This document shows positions 27,465-33,794 of a stretch of DNA of 64,000 nucleotides, one piece after another. The stretch comes from Actinomycetota bacterium (GTDB lineage: Bacteria > Actinomycetota > Actinomycetes > S36-B12 > CAIYMF01), in NCBI GenBank assembly GCA_026393115.1, contig JAPLAU010000031.1:30259-94258 (forward strand). Direction: 5' to 3'. How positions within the stretch are numbered: the stretch's first letter is position 1; each line of letters starts with the position of its first letter. The notes beneath the pieces were generated by a model, which was not told the origin of the DNA, made no database searches, and saw only the letters and a program-made list of their open reading frames with translations. Both the position numbers and the translations under genes were made by a program.

Positions 27465-28973
27465 ATGACGGACCAGACACCACCGGAACCAACGGAACCA
27501 CCGGCGGAATCCGGCGTGACCGACGCCACACCCGCCGATGTCACTGACCCCATCGTCCCTCGCCGCAAAATTGGCCGCACCGTCACCGCGGGAGTCGCCG
27601 GCCTAGTTCTCCTGACGTCCACCGTCGGCTACGCCGCCGTCAGCCGCTACACGGGCGAAGTTCGCCACATCGATGTGTTCAGCACCTTGAGCGACACGCA
27701 GCGACCTGCCGATGAGCCAGGAACCAACCTGCTTCTCGTCGGCACCGACCAACGCACCGGCCTGACCAAAGCAGAACTGAAGGCACTGCACGTGGGCACC
27801 GGAAACTACGGACCGCCGCGCACAGACACCGTGATGTTGATGCACATCTCTGCCGACCAAAACTCCGTCTCCGTCGTCAGCCTCCTACGTGACTCCTACG
27901 TGACAATTCCTTCGTACACCGATTCCAAAGGGGTCTCGTACACCGAACGCAAGAACAAACTCAACGCCGCATACGAAATTGGGGGGGCGCCCCTCTTGGT
28001 GCGCACCGTCGAAGACGCAACCGGCGTGCGAATCGATCACTTCGTCGAAATGAACTTCGCCGGCTTTCTCTCGATGGTCGACGCCCTCGGCGGTGTACCG
28101 GTCTGTGTGAACAAGGCCACCGTCGACAAGGCTTCAGGCTTGAATCTCCCCGCCGGAACGTCGATGGTTACGGGCAAACAGGCGCTTGCCTACGTGCGAG
28201 CACGCAAGATTGATTCCGACATCGGCCGAGCATCACGCCAACAGAAGTTCATCGCGTCGATAGTGCAGAAAGCAACGAGCTCCGGAACGTTGCTGAACCC
28301 CTTGGCCCTGAACGCATTCCTTGACGCCGCGACCTCCAGTGTCACAACCGACAACGAGTTCGACCGCGACGGCATGTTGGCGCTCGGAAATCGCCTGCGT
28401 TCAATCAACGCCAGTGACATCGTGTTCCTCACAGTTCCCATCGCCAAGGGTGACTATCGCGTCGACATCGGTAAGACCAAGAACCAATCAACGGTGCTCT
28501 GGAGTCCCGACGCCAAGGACCTGTTCAGCCGAATCAATGCCGACATGTCACTGACTGGCAAGCCCGCGGAGTCCGACGCCGTTACGGCCGTGCGCATCGC
28601 ACCCTCGCGCGTGCGAGTCAAGGTCTACAACGCGACGGCGACTTCCGGACTCGGTCGTCGAGTGGCTGACGATCTGGTCAAGGCGGGCTACACCGTTGTC
28701 GGGCAGCCGCAGAACGCCAAGGCCAACGATGCCGCGACCACCGTGATTCAGTACGACCCCGCGTTCGACCAGTCGCTCAAGACATTACGCGCGGCATTCC
28801 CCAACGCAGCCGTCAAGAAGATCAATGGCTTGGGTAATACGTTCTTGCTGCAAGTGGGTAGCGACTACAACGGTGTGCAGCCGGTCACCGTGTCAGCGAC
28901 TGCCGCAGGCCCCAGTACCGCTATCAATTCCCCCACCAAGGTGCATAGCGCTGCCGATTCGATTTGTGGATGA
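27465..28973 (+). CDS. LytR-CpsA-Psr family wall glycopolymer ligase
   Basis: A 502-residue membrane-anchored LCP enzyme, which transfers lipid-linked glycopolymers (such as arabinogalactan or teichoic-type chains) onto peptidoglycan outside the membrane. A cytoplasmic Pro/Thr-rich N-terminus and one helix (about 38-58) are followed by the LCP domain, with LLLVGTDQR, RTDTVMLMHI, VVSLLRDSYVTIP, KLNAAYEIGG, LPAGTSMVTGKQALAYVRARK and IGRASRQQKFI holding the conserved Asp and Arg residues. The LytR_C domain (about 380-470, VRVKVYNATATSGLG) is the actinobacterial addition. GGAGG lies eight to nine bases before the ATG. It is divergent from the glycan cassette, which may make its substrate, and is followed by a methyltransferase gene four bases downstream. 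Confidence 0.93.
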   Translation: MTDQTPPEPTEPPAESGVTDATPADVTDPIVPRRKIGRTVTAGVAGLVLLTSTVGYAAVSRYTGEVRHIDVFSTLSDTQRPADEPGTNLLLVGTDQRTGLTKAELKALHVGTGNYGPPRTDTVMLMHISADQNSVSVVSLLRDSYVTIPSYTDSKGVSYTERKNKLNAAYEIGGAPLLVRTVEDATGVRIDHFVEMNFAGFLSMVDALGGVPVCVNKATVDKASGLNLPAGTSMVTGKQALAYVRARKIDSDIGRASRQQKFIASIVQKATSSGTLLNPLALNAFLDAATSSVTTDNEFDRDGMLALGNRLRSINASDIVFLTVPIAKGDYRVDIGKTKNQSTVLWSPDAKDLFSRINADMSLTGKPAESDAVTAVRIAPSRVRVKVYNATATSGLGRRVADDLVKAGYTVVGQPQNAKANDAATTVIQYDPAFDQSLKTLRAAFPNAAVKKINGLGNTFLLQVGSDYNGVQPVTVSATAAGPSTAINSPTKVHSAADSICG

Positions 28974-28977
28974 GGTC

Positions 28978-29577
28978 ATGAGCGACAACCCGACGCCTTC
29001 TACAGCAGGTGGCGACTACACCGAGCGCCTGCGAACTCTTGAGTCAGCGCGATGGAAGCAAGCGCTCGATGTGCAGCGGCCCTACCGCTGGAACATGCGC
29101 CGACTCGCGCTCGGCCGAACCCTCGAAGTGGGCTGCGGCATCGGTCGGGTGTTGTCGTTTCTCGACGACGGTGTTGGGGTCGACCACAACACTGAATCCA
29201 TCGCTGTCGCCCGTGAACGCGGCTACACGGCCTGGACGACCGATGAGTGGCCCTCGTGCCCCGACGCGGTGCTGGCCAGCTTTGACTCACTTGTGCTGGC
29301 ACACGTGATTGAACACGTCGACGAACTAACGGGCGACGCCATCATCACCGACTACCTTCCCTATCTGAAACCGTCCGCGCGCCTGGTGCTCATTTGCCCG
29401 CAAGAGCGCGGCTACGCCAGCGATGCCACGCACGTTCGATTCCTCGACCTCGCCGACCTCGATGCCACAGCTCGCAGGGCCGGCTTCATCCCCACACGAT
29501 CGTCATCGTTCCCGTTCCCGAGATCAGCCGGTCGAGCCTTCGTTTACAACGAATCGGTCATGGTTGCCGCGCGGTAG
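28978..29577 (+). CDS. Class I SAM-dependent methyltransferase
   Basis: A 199-residue soluble methyltransferase. The Rossmann motif I is EVGCGIGRVLSFLDDGVGVD with an acidic residue ending strand 2, and LVLAHVIEHVDE marks motif II. LICPQERGYASDATHVRFLDLADL is typical of the UbiE/Methyltransf_11-type group acting on small molecules or glycans. The start ATG (28978) is four bases after the LCP stop; GAGGT just upstream is a ribosome site with close spacing. Co-transcription with the LCP ligase suggests methylation of an envelope glycan or its lipid carrier, but the acceptor is unknown. Confidence 0.83.
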   Translation: MSDNPTPSTAGGDYTERLRTLESARWKQALDVQRPYRWNMRRLALGRTLEVGCGIGRVLSFLDDGVGVDHNTESIAVARERGYTAWTTDEWPSCPDAVLASFDSLVLAHVIEHVDELTGDAIITDYLPYLKPSARLVLICPQERGYASDATHVRFLDLADLDATARRAGFIPTRSSSFPFPRSAGRAFVYNESVMVAAR

Positions 29578-29584
29578 CGACACA

Positions 29585-30463
29585 ATGGCTGGCGTGACCA
29601 ATTCACGCCTGCGCCTCGCCCTTTTCCCACTTGCCGCTCTTGCGCTGGCCGGCTGCGGTCGCCTCGATGAGTTGACCACGACCACCACGCCCGACGAGTG
29701 GTGTCGCGATCGGCCCTGTGTCGACATTGGCGGCACTGTCTTGAACGAGCCGTCCAGCACAGTGCTCGTCTTCGCACTCGCAGCACTATGGGTTGCTAGC
29801 GGCATCTACTTCTTAGTGACTGCCCGCTCGCAACGATCACGTCAGTGGCTCGGCGGAGCACTCATTCTGGGCGGGCTCGGTGCCGCCCAAGCCGGAGTTT
29901 CGTACCAAGCGTTTAGCTACGAACTCAAGTGCGCCGGGCGCGATGTCTGTCTGCTCACCAATGGTTGGGAAGTCGGTTACAGCATCACCCAGGCGCTGAG
30001 CGTGAGCGCCATGCTCGTTGCGGTCGCGTACGCGTGCAGTACCGGAAAGTTGAGGCGCGGGTTGTGTTGGTACGCGGTAATCAACGCCGGCGTCTACCTT
30101 GTGGTGTCCCTGATGGGTGTGATGTTGCCGAGTCGCACACTGCTGTCGTTCGAAGTGCTGATGCTTTTCGCACTACCGGGCATCGTGATCGTGATTATCG
30201 TGGCGGGGCGAAGTTACCGTGCCACACACGAGGCACTCGATCGTTCACTCGTGCTGGCCGCTGTTCTGCTGGTGATCGTGCAGGTTGCCTACTTCGCCTA
30301 CTACGCAGCCGGCGTCACTGCAATTCTCTGGAAAGACGGCGCCGGAATCTACTTCTCCGAAAACGACGTATTGCACGTCGGAATGATCCTGTGGCTGGGG
30401 TACGTGGTGTTCGTCGTTGGGAAGCACCTACGGGATTTTCAGCACGAGTCGGTAACTCAGTAA
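29585..30463 (+). CDS. Polytopic membrane protein with N-terminal lipobox, unrecognised
   Basis: I do not recognise this 292-residue protein. The N-terminus is a lipoprotein-type signal (basic start, hydrophobic core, LALAGC), so Cys24 may be lipidated. A short Thr-rich extracellular stretch has two Cys (CRDRPCVDIGG), followed by about seven hydrophobic helices between residues 58 and 285. Polar residues in the last helices (YFSENDVLHVGMILWLGY) include Asp, Glu and His, which could bind a ligand or metal. The start ATG is eight bases after the methyltransferase stop. It faces the pterin dehydratase gene tail to tail, with seven bases between. It is possibly a 7TM envelope protein; no function is claimed. 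Confidence 0.7.
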   Translation: MAGVTNSRLRLALFPLAALALAGCGRLDELTTTTTPDEWCRDRPCVDIGGTVLNEPSSTVLVFALAALWVASGIYFLVTARSQRSRQWLGGALILGGLGAAQAGVSYQAFSYELKCAGRDVCLLTNGWEVGYSITQALSVSAMLVAVAYACSTGKLRRGLCWYAVINAGVYLVVSLMGVMLPSRTLLSFEVLMLFALPGIVIVIIVAGRSYRATHEALDRSLVLAAVLLVIVQVAYFAYYAAGVTAILWKDGAGIYFSENDVLHVGMILWLGYVVFVVGKHLRDFQHESVTQ

Positions 30464-30470
30464 GGCGCGT

Positions 30471-30773
30471 TCACCCGACAATTGCGTCGATACCTGCGTC
30501 GATGCGTCGTGCTGCCTCAATGTCTAGTGTGCTGAGTCCATCGACATCATGTGTTGTCATGGCGAGCCGCACGGTGCGCCACCGAATATCAATGTCGGGG
30601 TGGTGGTTCAACTCCTCCGCGATGAGTGCAATCTCATCGACGGCTCGGATGGCATCGGTGAACGTCGGAAAGACGGTGACGCGCTCAATGACCTCACCGT
30701 CACGTGTCCATTGCGGCAGCGATCCCAATTCGTGATCAGCCTCTAATCCATCCAGTTTGCGGGGTAGGGCCAC
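30471..30773 (-). CDS. Pterin-4a-carbinolamine dehydratase
   Basis: A PCD/DCoH-like protein of about 100 residues. The signature is EELNHHPDIDIRWRTVRLAMTTHD, containing the catalytic His pair of the family, followed by the conserved LSTLDIEAARRID. The enzyme dehydrates 4a-hydroxy-tetrahydropterin, recycling the cofactor of aromatic amino acid hydroxylases. In bacteria without such hydroxylases, similar proteins assist molybdopterin or folate metabolism. I place the start at a GTG (30773) because AAGGAAGG lies seven bases upstream and the length then fits the family. ATGs at 30791 and 30812 fall inside a 21-bp tandem duplication (MKEFATD twice) and lack ribosome sites. No hydroxylase gene is nearby. 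Confidence 0.88.
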   Translation of the reverse strand: MALPRKLDGLEADHELGSLPQWTRDGEVIERVTVFPTFTDAIRAVDEIALIAEELNHHPDIDIRWRTVRLAMTTHDVDGLSTLDIEAARRIDAGIDAIVG

Positions 30774-30782
30774 TGTTACGCC

Positions 30783-30824
30783 TTCCTTCATATCGGTCGC
30801 GAATTCCTTCATATCGGTCGCGAA
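30783..30824. repeat. Perfect 21-bp tandem duplication at the 5' end of the dehydratase gene
   Basis: TTCCTTCATATCGGTCGCGA (first 20 bases of the 21-base unit) occurs at 30783-30803 and again at 30804-30824, and a diverged third copy follows to 30845. Each unit is seven codons, carries an ATG and half of a ribosome site on the minus strand, and lies just upstream of the chosen start codon. Confidence 0.9.
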
Positions 30825-30854
30825 ATCCTTCTTCGAGGTTGCGACTCACGGCCT

Positions 30855-30918
30855 CGGCACTCTCTCAGCCCGTCATCTTTTCAGACACCGTAGTAGCACG
30901 GTAGTGCCGCCTGACGGG
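30855..30918. ncRNA. Possible structured RNA element with pseudoknot pairing
   Basis: Three perfectly complementary pairs interleave: CGGCACT (30855-30861) with AGTGCCG (30903-30909); CCCGTCA (30869-30875) with TGACGGG (30912-30918); and an inner hairpin ACCGT (30887-30891) with ACGGT (30898-30902). The first two cross each other, as in an H-type pseudoknot. It lies in the divergent gap, 92 bases before the transporter gene and about 80 bases before the dehydratase gene, so it could be a leader on either strand. It does not match a riboswitch class I know. DNA operator symmetry is the alternative. Confidence 0.4.
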
Positions 30919-31009
30919 ATAACTAAACTAATCAACCTATGCCCACCTGTGACGAGAAAGCCCGGTCGATGCCAGCCACGTACCCGCGACATCCTTTTGT
31001 CAACGCACC

Positions 31010-32017
31010 ATGAAAACTCCTCCAATACCTGCCTCGTTTTTCGGCATCGTTCTGGGTCTGGTCGGACTCGGTGACTGCTGGCGAGTCGCGAACCACGCCT
31101 GGGCATTACCCAAAGCCGTCGGAGAAATCACCATGATCACCGGCTTTGTGGTGTGGGTCGTGCTCATACTGCTTTACCTCGCGAAATGGGCGTGGCATCG
31201 CGACGAGGCACTTGCCGAATGGCGACACCCCGTCCAGAGTTGCTTCATTGGGCTGACCGGCGTGGCCACCATCCTCGCCGGAATCGCGATCGCACCCTAC
31301 GCACACACGTTCGCCACAGCGCTGTTCATCATTGGCACGGTGGTGCAGTTGGCATACGGGATTCGGTTCACCAGCAACTTCTGGATGGGGGAACGCGACG
31401 AAAAGACGTTGAGTCCCGCGCTGTACCTACCTACCGTTGCGGGAAACTTTGTCAGCGCGTTCGGAGCCGGCTACTTCGGATACCCCGAACTCGGAGTGCT
31501 CTTTCTCGGCGCCGGAGTGCTGTCGTGGCTCGCCCTTGAGTCGATCATCACTCATCGCCTCGCCACCGTGTCGGCACTGCCCCTGCCGTTGCGACCTGCG
31601 ATGGGCATCATGCTGGCGCCTCCCGTTGTCGGCTGTATCGGATACCTGTTCGTGACAGGCGGACTCGACGGGCCGCCACCCGACCTCGCCGCTCTCGCGC
31701 TGTTTGGCTATGGCCTGTTGATGTTTCTGATCTTGATTCGACTACTGCCGTGGGTGATGAAGCAGCCGTTCACCGCGTCGTACTGGGCCTTCAGTTTCGG
31801 AATCACTGCGATCGCATTCGACGCGATCGTCTTTGTCATCCGAGGCGCCCACGGACCGATGGAGAGCCTAGCCGTCGCACTGTTTGTCGTGGCCAACCTC
31901 GCTTTGATCGCAATCATCACCGGTACCGTGCGGCTGCTTGTCACACGCTCGCTCATGCCCCCGCCGCTGGTTCCCGTCGCACTGCCGTCAGATGAAAACA
32001 CTCACGCACCCGCTTAA
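31010..32017 (+). CDS. TDT/SLAC1 family transporter (TehA-like)
   Basis: A 335-residue membrane protein with about ten helices starting at residue 8 (PASFFGIVLGLVGLGDCWR, the family's opening motif). This is the tellurite-resistance/dicarboxylate transporter (TDT) superfamily, which includes bacterial TehA, plant SLAC1 anion channels and yeast malate permease Mae1. Conserved features include NFWMGERDEKTLSPALYLPTVAGNFVSA and the ALESIITHRL region. The actual substrate (anion, dicarboxylate or sulfite) is not predictable. The Coq4-like gene follows 30 bases downstream with a good ribosome site, suggesting an operon. The upstream gap contains the possible structured RNA. Confidence 0.88.
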   Translation: MKTPPIPASFFGIVLGLVGLGDCWRVANHAWALPKAVGEITMITGFVVWVVLILLYLAKWAWHRDEALAEWRHPVQSCFIGLTGVATILAGIAIAPYAHTFATALFIIGTVVQLAYGIRFTSNFWMGERDEKTLSPALYLPTVAGNFVSAFGAGYFGYPELGVLFLGAGVLSWLALESIITHRLATVSALPLPLRPAMGIMLAPPVVGCIGYLFVTGGLDGPPPDLAALALFGYGLLMFLILIRLLPWVMKQPFTASYWAFSFGITAIAFDAIVFVIRGAHGPMESLAVALFVVANLALIAIITGTVRLLVTRSLMPPPLVPVALPSDENTHAPA

Positions 32018-32046
32018 TCACTTTCACACGAGAATCGGAGACGCTC

Positions 32047-33081
32047 ATGGCGATGCTGGCATTTGGAAATCCTCACGAGCGACGCGGCCTTGTCGCTGTC
32101 ATGCGGATGGTCGCTACCGCCAATGGCACTCGACCCTTTGACGGCGACCGCGCTGATCTAGTGCGCATGTTCGCCGGACTCGAATCGTGCGCGGGCTGCC
32201 ACGGATTCGAGGAATCCATCGATTTCTCCGACCTTGTCGGCGATGCCGAACCATGGCCCGATGTTGAAACTGGCATTGCTGAGATCAAGGCGTGCCTCCC
32301 CACTCAGCAACAAGCCCTCGAAGCGGTACATGCGGGAGTACTTGTGGCGCTGTACTCGATTGAGCAAGACCCCGAGGGGCTCGACGCAGCGCGCTGGATC
32401 AGCAAGCAATTGGGCGCCAGTGACTCCATGGTTCGCGCAGTCACACTTACTGCCGGTCAGCATTCGAAGGCAGCACAGGCCGACGTCTTCCGACGATTCA
32501 TGTCCAAGCGCATCAACGTCGACATCAATGAGGTGCGCAAGTTCGCGGCACGAAAAGATCTCGGTGGCCTGAGCAACGTCGCGATGATTGAGGACTACCA
32601 CCGTCGACTCGACAAGGCACCTGACGGCTCACTTGGCTATGAGATGCGCCGCTTCTACAGCGATGCGCCCTTCGACATACCCGGCACTCCGGGCACTCCG
32701 CTGCCGGTGCAGTTCCTCGGCTCACATGACGTGCACCACGTGTTGGCCGGCTACGACACGATGGCACACGGTGAGGTGTACACCGCCGTGTTCAACGCGG
32801 GCAACTCAGCTGCCGGTATCGGGTGGCTCTCCGTGGTGCTGCTGCAGTGGCACCAGGGAATCAAGATCGGTGTCTTCAACCCCGCTCACGCCCACCTTGA
32901 CCCGCAGTTGGTGGCCGACGCAGCTCAACGTGGTGCTGCGACCCATGTCGATGTCTATAGCGCGGACTGGGATTGGGTTTCGCTTCTCGATCAGCCTCTC
33001 GATGAGGTGCGCGGTTCATTGGGAGTACCAGTCGGCGGAAATGTGCCCCCGGGCGCGACCTGGAACCCCGTTTCGGAATAA
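32047..33081 (+). CDS. Coq4-like protein with extra N-terminal helical domain
   Basis: A 344-residue protein. The C-terminal half (about 190-320) resembles Coq4, the ubiquinone-biosynthesis organiser. The metal motif HDxxH-x11-E is complete (H227, D228, H231, E243) within FLGSHDVHHVLAGYDTMAHGEV. The N-terminal half (about 60-165) is a helical domain possibly related to TerB-like folds; that assignment is weak. A CAGCH motif at 48-52 resembles a heme c site, but there is no signal peptide, so it may bind a metal or be incidental. CGGAGAC precedes the ATG at good spacing. Actinobacteria normally use menaquinone, so a ubiquinone role is unlikely. Pairing with the TDT transporter suggests a shared but unknown task. 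Confidence 0.75.
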   Translation: MAMLAFGNPHERRGLVAVMRMVATANGTRPFDGDRADLVRMFAGLESCAGCHGFEESIDFSDLVGDAEPWPDVETGIAEIKACLPTQQQALEAVHAGVLVALYSIEQDPEGLDAARWISKQLGASDSMVRAVTLTAGQHSKAAQADVFRRFMSKRINVDINEVRKFAARKDLGGLSNVAMIEDYHRRLDKAPDGSLGYEMRRFYSDAPFDIPGTPGTPLPVQFLGSHDVHHVLAGYDTMAHGEVYTAVFNAGNSAAGIGWLSVVLLQWHQGIKIGVFNPAHAHLDPQLVADAAQRGAATHVDVYSADWDWVSLLDQPLDEVRGSLGVPVGGNVPPGATWNPVSE

Positions 33082-33109
33082 AACGGCGAGCGCGCCCCAT
33101 ACTTGGCAG

Positions 33110-33790
33110 ATGGACCGCGTGAAGGTACTCGTCGTTGAGGACGAGCCGCTGTACCGCGAACTGCTTGTTCACGCCCTCGTCAACCGCATTCCCGGAGTCG
33201 TTGTCGTCGGTGACTGTGCCACCGCTGAAGAGGCTCTCGCCGCAACCGGACCCGACGATGTCGACGTCCTGTTGACCGACATCGACCTCGGAAGCGGCAT
33301 GACCGGCACCCAATTGGGCATTGAGTTACGCCGTCGCACCACAACACGCGGCGTCGTCTTGCTGTCGAATCTGGCCCTGCCGGGGGTACTGACCACGCTC
33401 CCGCCTGAGATTCAAGGCGGCTGGTCGTACTTACTGAAGACCAGTGTTTCTGACATCGATCAACTGGGTCGAGCCATTGAAGCGGCCTCAGCCGGTGAAG
33501 TGATCATCGACGACGCGCTCGTTGACGACCTCGTGGTATCAACTACCGGCCCTCTGGGTGAACTCACTCCCCGACAACTTGATGTGCTGTCGAGAATGGC
33601 CCGAGGCTGGTCGAACCGCCGGATCGCCGATGACCTCCAGATCACTGTGCGCACCGTCGAGTCCGTAGCCTCCGACATCATTACGGCGCTTCGCATCGGT
33701 AATGCCGACGACGGGCTCAACCCACGGGTAGCAGCCGTCGTGATGTACGTGCAAAACACAAGTCCTCGCAATAGCCGCCGATTGAGTTGA
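33110..33790 (+). CDS. NarL/LuxR-type response regulator
   Basis: A 226-residue two-component regulator. The receiver has acidic residues E10-D11, phospho-acceptor Asp57 in LLTDIDLGSG, a Ser in VVLLSNL and the Lys in YLLKTS. The C-terminal LuxR-type helix-turn-helix spans about 150-215 (LTPRQLDVLSRMARGWSNRRIADDLQITVRTVES). The start ATG at 33110 follows a CATACT element by six bases and has no ribosome site, consistent with leaderless transcription. An open frame continues far upstream inside the Coq4-like gene but is not coding. The kinase gene starts four bases after the stop, so the two are a cognate pair. Targets are unknown; neighbouring envelope or transporter genes are candidates. Confidence 0.92.
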   Translation: MDRVKVLVVEDEPLYRELLVHALVNRIPGVVVVGDCATAEEALAATGPDDVDVLLTDIDLGSGMTGTQLGIELRRRTTTRGVVLLSNLALPGVLTTLPPEIQGGWSYLLKTSVSDIDQLGRAIEAASAGEVIIDDALVDDLVVSTTGPLGELTPRQLDVLSRMARGWSNRRIADDLQITVRTVESVASDIITALRIGNADDGLNPRVAAVVMYVQNTSPRNSRRLS

Positions 33791-33794
33791 GCTG

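Noticed and set aside
30840..30890. TPP riboswitch-like CTGAGA on the minus strand
   Set aside because: The second conserved segment (ACCTGATC type) is missing, so the match is taken as chance.
32188..32202. Cytochrome c motif CAGCH in the Coq4-like protein
   Set aside because: No signal peptide and no other cytochrome features; heme attachment would require export.
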